Below, one piece after another: positions 1-9,577 of a DNA stretch of 64,000 nucleotides (positions within the stretch are counted from its first letter, which is position 1; each line of letters starts with the position of its first letter). A program made the translations under genes and the position numbers. The DNA comes from Dyadobacter sp. MSC1_007 (GTDB lineage: Bacteria; Bacteroidota; Bacteroidia; Cytophagales; Spirosomataceae), in assembly GCF_023667495.1 (NCBI RefSeq), contig NZ_JAMOZL010000002.1, positions 1 to 64,000 on the forward strand. Reading direction: 5' to 3'. Under the pieces are notes generated by a model that made no database searches, was not told the DNA's origin, and saw only the letters and a program-made list of their open reading frames with translations.

Positions 1-31
1 CTTATATTTTAGTAATTTTCCAAACAATATA

Positions 32-65
32 TTGCCAACTGGTTACTTATTGATTATTAGTTTTG
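32..65 (+). promoter_or_regulatory. Putative Bacteroidota-type promoter for ECF sigma gene
   Basis: A TTG at 32-34 and TAGTTTTG at 58-65 fit the Bacteroidota primary sigma pattern TTG-N(17-23)-TAnnTTTG, here with a 23-base spacer. Transcription would begin near base 72. That places the annotated TTG start at 74 almost at the 5' end of the mRNA, so translation may begin a little later, for example at the TTG at 89. Assigned by eye only. Confidence 0.45.
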
Positions 66-73
66 TTTAAGAT

Positions 74-670
74 TTGAGCGAGGTTTATTTGGATAGCGAC
101 AAATACCTGGTACTCTCTGCCGCGCAGGGGAGTCAGGCTGCTTTTGTTGCGCTTTTTCATCGCTATAAAAACAAACTTTACGGCTACACGCTCCGCCTTA
201 CCGGCTCCGAAATGCTGGCGGAGGACATTGTTCAGGATGTTTTCATGAAACTCTGGGCGGATCACGCCTCGCTGGCGTCGATCGACAATTTTGGCAGTTA
301 TCTTTTTCGGATGTCCAGAAACCATGTGCTCAACCATTTCAAGCGAATGGCGCATGAAACGGCCATTGTGTCCGAGATGTTCAGGGACGGTGAGCAGGGT
401 AATAACAATGCGCACGACATGCTGGCAGCCAAGGAGGTGGAGCAGGTTTTACAATCGGTGGTGGAAACGCTGCCGCCCCAGCAAAGAGCAGTGTACCTGC
501 TGAGCCGGGAAGAAGGAAAAAGTCACGAAGAAATCGCTGATCTGCTTAAAATATCCCCGAATACGGTTAAAAACCACATTGTACAGGCCATGGCGACCAT
601 CCGAGCGCAGGTCCGCCGCCACGCCGATTCGCTGCTTGTTGCCGCAATGCTGCTCTCTTTGAAAAAATAA
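74..670 (+). CDS. ECF RNA polymerase sigma-70 factor (FecI-like)
   Basis: An extracytoplasmic-function sigma factor of about 198 residues, the usual size. Region 2 is visible at about residues 27-62 (LFHRYKNKLYGYTLRL, then AEDIVQDVFMKLW). Region 4 is at about 133-177 (LPPQQRAVYLLSREEGKSHE, then a helix-turn-helix with SPNTVKNH). The start is a TTG at 74; the in-frame TTG at 89 is an alternative, and the first ATG is too far in because it would remove part of region 2. The next gene on the same strand is a FecR anti-sigma factor, followed by SusC and SusD. That is the standard Bacteroidota layout in which substrate passage through SusC signals through FecR to this sigma factor, which then activates the susCD operon. 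The regulatory role is inferred from family and context. Confidence 0.92.
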   Translation: MSEVYLDSDKYLVLSAAQGSQAAFVALFHRYKNKLYGYTLRLTGSEMLAEDIVQDVFMKLWADHASLASIDNFGSYLFRMSRNHVLNHFKRMAHETAIVSEMFRDGEQGNNNAHDMLAAKEVEQVLQSVVETLPPQQRAVYLLSREEGKSHEEIADLLKISPNTVKNHIVQAMATIRAQVRRHADSLLVAAMLLSLKK

Positions 671-816
671 TTCAAAAAATTTCTCGCCCGACTAGTCCCT
701 GGCTTTTCGACGGTTGTCTTTCATTTGGCAAACGGAGTAAATCGTTTGTCATTGGTTTGAACAAATAGCCGGATAGCCAAATTAAATAATGGTAATAGCC
801 GGAACAAAGATATTTT

Positions 817-2010
817 ATGCTTGACGAACGGATAGAAGATTTAATAGGAAAACTCATCGAAGGAACGCTAGTCCCTGCCGAAAAGCAGGAGCTGGCCGAA
901 TGGGTAAGGCTCAACCCGGACGACGAGCGTTTCGCCGGGGCGCTCGAACATGCCTGGGTGCGGTTCGAGCCGGGGCAACCGATGCCAGATGCCGTTTCCG
1001 ACCGTATTATGGCCAACATTTTCCCGGCTGAGGAATCGACGTACGAAGATGAACCTGACAGGAGCCGCGGCATTACCTGGTTATGGCCGAAATTGGTGGC
1101 AGCGGCATTGGTGCTGGGCTTTGGCGTGTACTGGTGGGCAGACAATCGGAGCAGTGAGGAACTGGCAGCGCAGCAGGAAAAGGCCGTCAAAGTCCAGCTG
1201 GCCGACATTCCGCCTGGTGGTAACAAGGCTATTCTAACCCTCGGCGACGGGTCGAACATTACGCTCGACAGTGCTGGAAACGGCCTTCTGGCCAGCCAGG
1301 GCGGTACGAGTGTGAAACAGCAAGGTAAAGGGCAGTTGGTGTACGAATCCGGCCGGAATGCCGAAGGTGCGCCGGTGTTCAATACCGTCACGACGCCCCG
1401 GGGAGGCCAGTTCCACATTGTACTGCCCGATGGGACCGGCGTATGGTTGAATGCGGCATCCAGTCTGCGCTTTCCGACTGCCTTCACCGGCAAGCAACGG
1501 GATGTGGAAATTACCGGCGAAGTGTATTTCGAAGTGGCGCATAATAAGCAAATGCCTTTCGTCGTGAAAAATGGGGCGACGGAGATCACCGTGCTCGGCA
1601 CGCATTTCAATGTAATGGCTTATGATGACGAAAAGATTATGCGGACGACATTGCTCGAAGGCGCTGTGAAAGTGACACGCGGCGCGAGGGAAGCATTGCT
1701 CGCACCCGGGCAACAGGCGCGGATCGGCAGGGCCACAGGTAGCTTGCGCGTGGTGGATGACGTAGATACGGAAAAGGAGCTTTCGTGGAAAAACGGCTAT
1801 TTCCAGTTTGAAAACGAGAGCCTGGAAAGCATTATGCGGCAGGTTTCGCGCTGGTATGATGTGCAGGTGCGATACGAGGGCAACAGCCGGGGCGAAAATT
1901 TTACAGGCAGGCTTCCGCGCAATGCCAATGTATCGGGTGTGTTGAAAATCCTGGCGCTTAGCGGGGTGAAGTTCAGAATTGAAGATAAGACAATCATTGT
2001 AACACCATAA
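817..2010 (+). CDS. FecR family anti-sigma factor
   Basis: A membrane-anchored anti-sigma/sensor protein of 397 residues. The first 85 or so residues are cytoplasmic and would hold the sigma factor. A single hydrophobic segment (LVAAALVLGFGVYWW) lies near residues 90-108. The periplasmic FecR domain follows at about 185-285, with the typical TPRGGQFHIVLPDGTGVWLN and GEVYFEVAH motifs. The C-terminal DUF4974-type domain (about 325-397, NGYFQFENESLESIMRQVS) is thought to contact the STN domain of the cognate SusC. It lies 146 bases downstream of the sigma gene and 151 upstream of a SusC that does carry an STN domain, so the three parts match as a trans-envelope signalling chain. The ATG at 817 gives a complete protein. 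Confidence 0.93.
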   Translation: MLDERIEDLIGKLIEGTLVPAEKQELAEWVRLNPDDERFAGALEHAWVRFEPGQPMPDAVSDRIMANIFPAEESTYEDEPDRSRGITWLWPKLVAAALVLGFGVYWWADNRSSEELAAQQEKAVKVQLADIPPGGNKAILTLGDGSNITLDSAGNGLLASQGGTSVKQQGKGQLVYESGRNAEGAPVFNTVTTPRGGQFHIVLPDGTGVWLNAASSLRFPTAFTGKQRDVEITGEVYFEVAHNKQMPFVVKNGATEITVLGTHFNVMAYDDEKIMRTTLLEGAVKVTRGAREALLAPGQQARIGRATGSLRVVDDVDTEKELSWKNGYFQFENESLESIMRQVSRWYDVQVRYEGNSRGENFTGRLPRNANVSGVLKILALSGVKFRIEDKTIIVTP

Positions 2011-2067
2011 AACCCCTCCGCCTATGACCGATTAGCGACTACCCCTCGCTGGCCTCTGGAAAAAAAA

Positions 2068-2096
2068 GACCGGGAACGTTGCAACCGCTCCCGATC
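2068..2096 (+). promoter_or_regulatory. GC-rich hairpin in the susC leader
   Basis: GACCGGGAACG (2068-2078) can pair with CGCTCCCGATC (2086-2096) at nine of eleven positions around a seven-base loop, just after an A-run. It sits 65 bases upstream of the SusC ATG. It has no U-tract behind it, so it is more likely a leader structure, or an attenuator between fecR and susC, than a clean terminator. Function unproven. Confidence 0.4.
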
Positions 2097-2161
2097 CGCT
2101 AAGAGCCCGGCACTTGTAAACAATTGTCCTACTGTTTAGTACCAACTCTCAAGACAAAAGT

Positions 2162-5100
2162 ATGAACCACAACTCTTTTATCCAAAAGGGGACAGGCCCC
2201 TCGTATATCCACGAAGGACCTCCCTGCTCTCCCTTCAAGAGGGCCATCCGGATTATGAAACTGATCTTTATTATTTCGCTGGCATTTTGCATGCAGGTAA
2301 GCGCCACGGGCTTCTCGCAGAAGATCACTATTCTGGCGAAGAATGCCCCGCTGGAAAGGGTATTGAAGGAGATTGAAAAGCAGAGCGGCTACTCGTTCTG
2401 GTACAAAAGCGATCTTATCCTGAAATCGGAAAAAGTGACGATTTCCATGCGCGAGAGCTCGCTCGAAGAAGTGCTTGCCAAATGCTTCGTGAACCAGCCG
2501 CTGGAATATGCGATCGTTGACAAAACGGTGGTTTTGCAGCCCAAAAAGCTCCCGAAACCCATCCTGCCGGTACGCATCCTGGAACTTATCAAAGGCCAGG
2601 TAATGGGCTCGGACGGCAAAGCGCTCATCGGGGTGACGGTGGTGGTGAAAGCGAGCAAAGTAGGCACAACGACGGATACTGAAGGTAATTTCCAGATCAA
2701 TGCGGGTACCGACGACGTGCTGGTGTTTTCCTATATCGGCTTTGCAACCAAAGAGGTGCCCGTGGGCAAGCAAACGAGCTTCGCCGTAACATTGACTGAA
2801 AGCAATACCACACTCGGCGAGGTTGCGGTGATCGGTTACGGAACGCAGTCGCGCAAGACGTTGACGAGCGCTGTGAGTACCGTCAAATCCGAAGAACTGA
2901 ACAAAGGGGCCATTACCGATGTAGGGCAGCTTTTGCAGGGAAAAGTGGCCGGTTTGAACATTACTGCCAGCGGCGATCCTAACAAACCGGCGGCAGTCGT
3001 GCTCCGTGGCGCTTCGACCATTAACAGCTCGCAAGGCCCGTTCTACGTAATCGATAATGTGCCGGGTGCCGACATTGCGACCATTGCACCGGATGATATT
3101 GCTTCGATAGATATTCTCAAAGACGCGGCGGCGACGGCCATTTACGGGAATAGGGCGGCCAACGGGGTCATTATGGTGACCACCAAACGCGGCAAAAAAG
3201 GCGATTTGAAAATTTCTTACAATGGTTTTGTCGGAATTGAAAAGGTGTCCAACAAGCTGGAAATGATGAGCGGCACACAATTGCGCTCGTTCCTGGACAA
3301 GAATGGCATTGGCCTTTCACCCAAAGACGACCTGGGCGCGGATACCGATTGGCAATCGTCCATTCAGCGGAAAACGGCGGTTTCGACCAACCACAACCTG
3401 TCGTTCAGTGGCGGAACGGAAAAAAGCACATACAGCGCGAGCCTGAACTACGTCGATAAGCAGGGGATATTGTTCAACAGCTCATTGCAGCGCGTGATCG
3501 GCCGGTTGGCGATTGAACAATATGCATTCAAAGACAAGCTGAAACTGGGACTTACCGTAACCAACTCCAACAGCACGGCCAAGGACATTCCGTTCCGCAA
3601 CACGGTGTTGCTGCAATCGGCATTGTACCTGCCTACATCGCCTGTGCGGAACCCGGATGGCAGCTGGTTTGAAAACCAGGAGCATACCGACTACTATAAC
3701 CCGGTAGCAATGCTGCATAACAGCGAGTCGAAAACGAAGACCAACAACCTGACCGGAAGCTTTACTTCGCAGGTTAAACTTCCTTTCGGATTGACCTACG
3801 ACCTCAACTTTTCCTACCTGAACACCTCTTCGCTCGGCGGCAGCTACTATAACAAGTATTTTACCAGCCATTATAACAATATGTACGATAATCCCGAGCC
3901 GGGGCTGGGTTACCATACACAGCAGTCGTTTGGGACGAACGGGCAGGCGGGCAGAAGCTCTTTCCGCAATTCGAGCAAGATCCTGGAAACGTTCCTGACC
4001 TGGAACCACGATTTCGGCGACCATAACATCAATGCAGTGGTGGGTTATTCGTGGCAGGACTATATTATCGGTGAAGGTTTTCAGGTAACGACGAGCAATC
4101 TGCCGGTTGATAATATTGGTTATAACAACCTTGCATTAAGCAATCCGTACGGCATTTCGGGCTTCCAGATAGGCTTCGGGCCGGATGGTATTTACCAGCA
4201 AACGCGATTGATTTCGGATTTCGCGCGGTTTAATTATAATTACAAAAACAAATACCTCCTGCAGGGCTCCGTCCGCCGCGATGGCAGTTCGGTATTCGGG
4301 GCGAATAATCAGTGGGGTTATTTCCCATCGGCGGGTGTGGCCTGGCGGGTGACGGAAGAGGACTTTATGGCGAGCCAAAAGCTGTTTACCGAGCTGAAAC
4401 TGCGCGGTAGCTATGGCGTAACCGGTAATGCAACCGGCTTTGGCGCTTACACCACGCAATTCCTTTCGGGCAGTCTTGGAACGTATTATTATCAGGGCGC
4501 ACTCACTGCGGCATTGGGACCTACCCAGGCAGCAAACCCGGATTTGAAGTGGGAAAAAACAGCCACTACAAACGTCGGAGTTGACTTTGCGATACTCGGT
4601 GGGAAACTAAGCGGGAGCCTCGAACTGTACAACAAAAACACCACGGGGATGATCTATTCCTACAATGTGGACCCGATCCTGGTCCCTACCGGCAAGATCA
4701 CCACCAATGGCGGTAGTATCAATAACAAGGGTATCGAGCTGAGTATCAATGCGAGTGTTGTGAACAAAAACGGTTTCAGCTGGAACACCGGCCTGAACCT
4801 GGCGCACAACAAAAACACCGTTACAAGCTTGTCCAATCCGCTTTTCGCAGGCGGTGACTCGGTGTTGCTGGCTTATCCGGAAGGTTTGGGGCAATCGAGC
4901 CATTCGCTTGAAATCCTGAAAGCAGGCAAGCCGCTGGGCCAGTTCTTTTCGCTGCAATATGCAGGCAAGAATGCGGCGGGCGTTTCGCAGTATGTGGGCG
5001 GGGACGGCAATCTGACGACCACGCCGATTATCGGTGTCGATTATAAATACATTGGCAATGCGCAGCCTAAGTTGCTGGCGGGCTGGACGAATAATTTTAA

Positions 5101-5515
5101 ATACAAGAACTTCGACCTGAACATATTCCTTCGCGGCGCATTTGGCAACAAGATTTTCAATGCCACCCGCGCCGACCTTTTCCGTCCGAATACTGCCCAG
5201 TACACCAACATCCTGGCCGATGCGGGAGATGAGTCGATGGCCGATTTTAACTCGTACCTGTATTCTTCAAGGTTCGTGGAAAGCGGCAGTTACCTGCGTT
5301 TCGACAATGCGACATTGGCCTACAACTTCAAAAACCTGGGCTCTGCGCTTAAAAACCTGCGTGTGTATACGTCTGTGAACAACCTGTTTGTCATCACGGG
5401 CTACAAGGGTGTGGATCCGGAGATCAACCAGGGCGGTATTGCGCCGGGGGTGGATTACAACAATTTCTATCCCAAAACCCGGACTTTCCTGCTGGGCGTG
5501 AATGTGTCATTTTGA
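2162..5515 (+). CDS. SusC/RagA TonB-linked outer membrane protein with STN domain
   Basis: A TonB-dependent outer-membrane importer of 1117 residues. An unusually long N-terminus precedes the signal peptide (KLIFIISLAFCMQVSATGFS, near residues 33-52). The ATG at 2162 was kept because extended N-termini are common in this subtype; the ATG at 2255 is the alternative. An STN (secretin/TonB short N-terminal) domain lies at about 58-125 and is the part that signals to FecR. A carboxypeptidase D-like domain follows at about 143-220, then the plug starting at VIGYGTQSRKTLTSAV. The barrel ends in the aromatic-terminated strand FLLGVNVSF. It pairs with the SusD 19 bases downstream to import a ligand. 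The neighbouring GH89 enzyme suggests an N-acetylglucosamine-capped glycan, but that specificity is inferred. Confidence 0.95.
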   Translation: MNHNSFIQKGTGPSYIHEGPPCSPFKRAIRIMKLIFIISLAFCMQVSATGFSQKITILAKNAPLERVLKEIEKQSGYSFWYKSDLILKSEKVTISMRESSLEEVLAKCFVNQPLEYAIVDKTVVLQPKKLPKPILPVRILELIKGQVMGSDGKALIGVTVVVKASKVGTTTDTEGNFQINAGTDDVLVFSYIGFATKEVPVGKQTSFAVTLTESNTTLGEVAVIGYGTQSRKTLTSAVSTVKSEELNKGAITDVGQLLQGKVAGLNITASGDPNKPAAVVLRGASTINSSQGPFYVIDNVPGADIATIAPDDIASIDILKDAAATAIYGNRAANGVIMVTTKRGKKGDLKISYNGFVGIEKVSNKLEMMSGTQLRSFLDKNGIGLSPKDDLGADTDWQSSIQRKTAVSTNHNLSFSGGTEKSTYSASLNYVDKQGILFNSSLQRVIGRLAIEQYAFKDKLKLGLTVTNSNSTAKDIPFRNTVLLQSALYLPTSPVRNPDGSWFENQEHTDYYNPVAMLHNSESKTKTNNLTGSFTSQVKLPFGLTYDLNFSYLNTSSLGGSYYNKYFTSHYNNMYDNPEPGLGYHTQQSFGTNGQAGRSSFRNSSKILETFLTWNHDFGDHNINAVVGYSWQDYIIGEGFQVTTSNLPVDNIGYNNLALSNPYGISGFQIGFGPDGIYQQTRLISDFARFNYNYKNKYLLQGSVRRDGSSVFGANNQWGYFPSAGVAWRVTEEDFMASQKLFTELKLRGSYGVTGNATGFGAYTTQFLSGSLGTYYYQGALTAALGPTQAANPDLKWEKTATTNVGVDFAILGGKLSGSLELYNKNTTGMIYSYNVDPILVPTGKITTNGGSINNKGIELSINASVVNKNGFSWNTGLNLAHNKNTVTSLSNPLFAGGDSVLLAYPEGLGQSSHSLEILKAGKPLGQFFSLQYAGKNAAGVSQYVGGDGNLTTTPIIGVDYKYIGNAQPKLLAGWTNNFKYKNFDLNIFLRGAFGNKIFNATRADLFRPNTAQYTNILADAGDESMADFNSYLYSSRFVESGSYLRFDNATLAYNFKNLGSALKNLRVYTSVNNLFVITGYKGVDPEINQGGIAPGVDYNNFYPKTRTFLLGVNVSF

Positions 5516-5534
5516 TTTTAAAATCGAATTAATC

Positions 5535-7145
5535 ATGAAAAGATCCTATATCAAATCCATTTGCTCGCTGCTAGCGCTCGGTACGCTTTTCGCCTGTCAT
5601 GACCTGGATGTGCCGGTTACTTCCGAGCTTACTCCCGAAGTTTTTCCGACCACCGATGCGCAGTTCGTTAGCGCTGCCGGGCCTGCCTATGTGGCCCTGC
5701 GGGGCAATATTTCTGTCGAATACTTCCATTTGCAAACACTCACGACCGACGAGGCTATTTTTCCTGCCAAAGGCGGTAACTGGTATAATGGAGCGGAGTT
5801 TAAAGATTTGCATTACCATACGTGGACGAAAGACCACAGCACTGTGAACGGTAACTGGGTGTGGCTGAGCACTATTATCGGTACTGTCAATCAGTCGCTT
5901 TCGATCCTGACCACTAATATGCCCGAAGGCGCTCCCAAAAAGCAAATGCTGGCCGAGCTGAAAATGGTGCGGGCAATGGCTTATTTCTGGATGATGGACA
6001 GCTTCGGCAACATTCCCATTATCACCGAATACGGCGATTACACCCCGCATCCGAATGTGCCGCGTTCAGAAGTTTTTAAATTTATCGAAGGTGAGATCAA
6101 AGCGGTATTGCCCGACCTGAGCGAGACAGTCGATGTATCCACCTACGGTCGGCCGACCAAGTACCTCGCGCATGCATTGCTGGCCAAAATGTACCTCAAT
6201 GCAGAAGTTTACACGGGTACCAACCGCTACAACGATTGCATTGCAGCTTGCGACGCGATCATCAGCTCGGGCAAGTTTGCATTGGAACCATCGGCGTCCT
6301 ACCTGCAAATGTTTTATCCAAACAATGGCCCGCAAATGAAGGAATTTATCTTCGCGATCCCATTCGATGCGACGGCTACAAACAGCTTCCCGTTCCGCGC
6401 CACGAACCTGCATTCGCGTTACGACATTCCGCGGGGCCTGGTGGCAAAGTACAAAATGCCGTTTACGCCCGATGCTGCTGTGAGCACGTTACCCGAGTTT
6501 TACAAGCATTTCAACGACGCGGGCGACATCCGTAACAAGGAATGGCTTACCGGTCTGCAATTCAACACCGACGGTTCGCCGGTACTCGTGACCACGACCA
6601 AAAAAGGCTACGACCAGTTCTATACTGGTTCCGACCCTTCTGCACCTTTTACTTACCAGATAAACCTTACCCCAGAAGTAAAATTGCGCCAGGATGTGGC
6701 CTCATTCGACGTCGGTAACGACGAACTGGCCTGGAATATGGGTTATCGCAACATCAAGTTCTTCCCCGACGCTTCTTCGCTGAACCGTAACCAGAACAAC
6801 GACGTGCCCATTTTCCGCTATGCCGACGCGCTTTTGATGAAAGCCGAGGCCATTCAGCGCGGCGGATCGCCTACGCTGGGAGCAACAGCGCTGGGGCTGG
6901 TGAATAGCCTGCGGACCGTGCGTGGTGCGGCTGCGGTTACGAGCCTTACGCTGGAAAACGTTTACGAAGAGCGCATCCGCGAGTTCGCCTCCGAAATGTG
7001 GCACCGCAATGATATGATCCGTTATGGTAAGTTTGAAGGCAAATGGGGCTTCAAAACCAATTCGGACGCAACCAGGCGCATTTTCCCGATTCCTAACTCG
7101 GCCATGCTGCTCAACCGCGCATTGGTACAGAATCCGGGCTATTGA
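5535..7145 (+). CDS. SusD/RagB nutrient-binding outer membrane lipoprotein
   Basis: A surface lipoprotein of about 536 residues that acts as the lid and ligand-binding partner of SusC. The ATG at 5535 gives a proper lipoprotein signal peptide (MKRSYIKSICSLLALGTLFAC) with Cys in the lipobox. An earlier in-frame start at 5502 overlaps the SusC gene end and only adds a polar leader. Typical SusD features follow: the NGNWVWLSTIIGTVNQSLSI helix, MVRAMAYFWMMDSFGNIPI, a helical TPR-like core, FRYADALLMKAEAI, and the C-terminal YEERIREFASEMWHRNDMIR with the final NPGY. It is 19 bases downstream of susC and clearly co-transcribed. Confidence 0.95.
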   Translation: MKRSYIKSICSLLALGTLFACHDLDVPVTSELTPEVFPTTDAQFVSAAGPAYVALRGNISVEYFHLQTLTTDEAIFPAKGGNWYNGAEFKDLHYHTWTKDHSTVNGNWVWLSTIIGTVNQSLSILTTNMPEGAPKKQMLAELKMVRAMAYFWMMDSFGNIPIITEYGDYTPHPNVPRSEVFKFIEGEIKAVLPDLSETVDVSTYGRPTKYLAHALLAKMYLNAEVYTGTNRYNDCIAACDAIISSGKFALEPSASYLQMFYPNNGPQMKEFIFAIPFDATATNSFPFRATNLHSRYDIPRGLVAKYKMPFTPDAAVSTLPEFYKHFNDAGDIRNKEWLTGLQFNTDGSPVLVTTTKKGYDQFYTGSDPSAPFTYQINLTPEVKLRQDVASFDVGNDELAWNMGYRNIKFFPDASSLNRNQNNDVPIFRYADALLMKAEAIQRGGSPTLGATALGLVNSLRTVRGAAAVTSLTLENVYEERIREFASEMWHRNDMIRYGKFEGKWGFKTNSDATRRIFPIPNSAMLLNRALVQNPGY

Positions 7146-7163
7146 AACTGACACCTTTCCGAT

Positions 7164-7198
7164 AAACATCTCCGCGCGGTTCACGTGCGGAGATGTTT
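7164..7198 (+). terminator. Perfect 12-bp hairpin between susD and the GH89 gene
   Basis: AAACATCTCCGC (7164-7175) and GCGGAGATGTTT (7187-7198) form a perfect stem around an 11-base loop, 18 bases after the susD stop. Only three Ts follow, so it may be a weak terminator, an attenuator or an mRNA-stabilising stem. It could lower expression of the downstream enzyme relative to susCD. Confidence 0.6.
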
Positions 7199-7232
7199 GC
7201 ACGCGGGCAGATCCAATTTTAGCGATTTAATC

Positions 7233-9488
7233 ATGCATCATTTACTGAAAACAAAGCGTCTTCTTTCCGTGACGAAAGGACTGGTATGGTGTGCTCTGAT
7301 GTTGCTGGGCATTTCGCTCATAGCTACTGCGCAACCGGCTGTATTGGCTGGTAAGGGGTTGATCCAGCGAGTAATACCAGAACATGCCAGGTATTTTGAA
7401 GTGGCTGAACTCAATAACACTTCCGGCAAAGACGAATTCGAAATTGAGAGCATCAACGGCAAAGTCGTCCTGCGCGGCAGCAGCGGCGTCGCCATCGCGT
7501 CTGCATTGTACCATTACCTCATCGAATACGCCCATTGCCAGATTACCTGGAATGGCACCAACCTCGCGCTGCCTGCGAAATTGCCCGCTGTACCTGCCAA
7601 AGTGCGCAAGGAAACGGTATATCGATACCGCTATAATCTCAATTACTGTACATTTAATTACAGTATGAGCTGGTGGGACTGGGACCGCTGGCAAAAGGAG
7701 ATCGATTGGATGGCCCTGCACGGCATTAATATGCCATTGGCGATTACCGGGGAAGAATATGTGTGGCTGGAAGTGTACAAAGAGATGGGTTTTTCGGAGG
7801 ATGACCTGAAAGACTTTTTCAGCGGCCCGGCCTATTTCGGCTGGTTTTGGATGGGTAATCTGGATGGCTGGGGCGGCCCGTTGCCGAAAAACTGGATGGA
7901 GAGCCACAAAACCTTGCAGCAGCAGATTGTCCGCCGCGAGCGGGAGCTGGGGATGAAACCTGTATTGCCCGCATTTACGGGGCATGTTCCGGCCGCTTTT
8001 CGCAAAAAGTATCCCAATGCGCAGCTCAAAGCCACCAACTGGACCAATGGATTTGGCGATACGTACATTCTCGACTCACAGGACCCGCTTTTTGCAGAGA
8101 TAGGAAAGCGTTTTTTGAACAAACAAAAAGAACTTTACGGCACCGATCACTTGTATTCGGCCGATACATTCAATGAGAACGAGCCGCCGACCGACGATCC
8201 GGCATATCTTTCCAAGCTTAGTGAACGCATTTACGAAGGAATGCGCCAGGCCGATCCGGATGCGGTATGGGTGATGCAAGGCTGGCTTTTTTATAGCGAC
8301 CGCAAGTTTTGGAAAGCGCCGCAGATCGAAGCATTGCTGAGCGCCGTGCCCAATGACCGGATGCTGTTGCTGGACCTTGCCGCTGAGATTGAGCCTGTCT
8401 GGAAGCGGACGGATGCCTTTTACGGCAAACCCTGGATCTGGAATATGCTCAACAACTTTGGCGGGAATGTAAACCTGTTCGGGCGAATGGATGGCGTGGC
8501 TGAGGGCCCGGCAGCGGCCTGGAACGACCCCGCCAAAAAACGGCTGGAAGGCATCGGGCTGACGATGGAGGCCATTGAGCAGAATCCCGTAATTTACGAA
8601 TTGATGATGGACCATACCTGGCGTACGACGCCCATTGACCTCGATGAATGGCTTCCGAAATATGCGCGGAACCGGTATGGAAGAGCGGATGACGAGCTCG
8701 TGAAAGCCTGGCAGATTCTGCGCAGGACCGCTTACAACGGCAAAGAAATCCGCGACGGCGCCGAGTCGATCGTCACCGGCAGGCCCACGCTCGATTCCAC
8801 GACGGTATGGACGCGTACCAAACTGAACTATCCGCCCGCCGAACTGCTGCCAGCATGGGATTTATTTGTGAAGGCATCTGCGAAGGGCACGTATACCGAT
8901 GGTTTTCTGTACGATCTGACCGACATTTCGCGGCAAGTGCTGGCCAACTATGCATTAGTAATCCAAAAACAATGGGTGCAGGCATTCCGGAGCGGCGATC
9001 GTGCAGATTTTCAAAAACACAGCCACGCATTTATTGAACTCATTTCGGACATGGACCTGCTGCTTGGAACCCGCAAGGATTTTATGCTCGGACCGTGGAT
9101 CGCGTCCGCGCGAGCTTGGGGAAATAATGGCGGTGAAAAAGCACTTTACGAGCGAAATGCCCGCGACCTCATTACACTCTGGGGCGATGCGGACAGTCCG
9201 TTGCACGAGTATTCGAATCGCCAATGGAGCGGGTTGCTCAATGATTTTTATAAAGTAAGATGGGAGAAGTTCTTTGTCGTGCTGGAAAGCGCTATGAAAT
9301 CCGGAAAAACACCCGATTGGGCGACCTTTGAAAAATCGATCGCACAGTGGGAATGGCAATGGGTCAACGCACGCAAGGATTTTCCGGTGGCGCCTAAGGA
9401 GAGTAGTGTGCGGGTGGCCACGATGCTGCATGACAAATATGCACGCAAAATGCAGGAATCGTATCGCGTCGTAACCCGTGGTGAATAA
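7233..9488 (+). CDS. Alpha-N-acetylglucosaminidase (GH89, NAGLU family)
   Basis: A secreted exo-glycosidase of about 751 residues, close to the length of the bacterial catalytic core and of human NAGLU. The family releases terminal alpha-linked GlcNAc, for instance from heparan-type glycans or gastric mucin. The ATG at 7233 was chosen because it precedes a signal peptide (GLVWCALMLLGISLIATAQ). An N-terminal beta-sandwich domain (residues about 30-125) is followed by the TIM barrel with strongly conserved stretches: SMSWWDWDRWQKEIDWMALH, GINMPLAITGEEYVW, FNENEPPTDD and PWIWNMLNNFGGN. The helical C-terminal domain follows. It is 87 bases after susD on the same strand, separated by a hairpin, so it is probably the enzyme of this locus. 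Confidence 0.93.
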   Translation: MHHLLKTKRLLSVTKGLVWCALMLLGISLIATAQPAVLAGKGLIQRVIPEHARYFEVAELNNTSGKDEFEIESINGKVVLRGSSGVAIASALYHYLIEYAHCQITWNGTNLALPAKLPAVPAKVRKETVYRYRYNLNYCTFNYSMSWWDWDRWQKEIDWMALHGINMPLAITGEEYVWLEVYKEMGFSEDDLKDFFSGPAYFGWFWMGNLDGWGGPLPKNWMESHKTLQQQIVRRERELGMKPVLPAFTGHVPAAFRKKYPNAQLKATNWTNGFGDTYILDSQDPLFAEIGKRFLNKQKELYGTDHLYSADTFNENEPPTDDPAYLSKLSERIYEGMRQADPDAVWVMQGWLFYSDRKFWKAPQIEALLSAVPNDRMLLLDLAAEIEPVWKRTDAFYGKPWIWNMLNNFGGNVNLFGRMDGVAEGPAAAWNDPAKKRLEGIGLTMEAIEQNPVIYELMMDHTWRTTPIDLDEWLPKYARNRYGRADDELVKAWQILRRTAYNGKEIRDGAESIVTGRPTLDSTTVWTRTKLNYPPAELLPAWDLFVKASAKGTYTDGFLYDLTDISRQVLANYALVIQKQWVQAFRSGDRADFQKHSHAFIELISDMDLLLGTRKDFMLGPWIASARAWGNNGGEKALYERNARDLITLWGDADSPLHEYSNRQWSGLLNDFYKVRWEKFFVVLESAMKSGKTPDWATFEKSIAQWEWQWVNARKDFPVAPKESSVRVATMLHDKYARKMQESYRVVTRGE

Positions 9489-9577
9489 TGCCTGGCTGTA
9501 TTTGGATTGAAATTCATCTAATTCGTATTTTTATGAGGCAAATGCTATCGTTATGACAGTAAAACAAGTCGATACAG

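Noticed and set aside
672-1610. 312-codon open frame on the minus strand opposite the FecR gene
   Set aside because: It is antisense to a clear FecR domain protein, has a Pro/Ser/Arg-rich composition typical of shadow frames in GC-rich DNA, and shows no recognisable motif.
2129-3280. 383-codon minus-strand open frame opposite SusC
   Set aside because: It lies entirely against the STN and plug region of SusC and is His/Arg/Phe-rich with no signal or domain.
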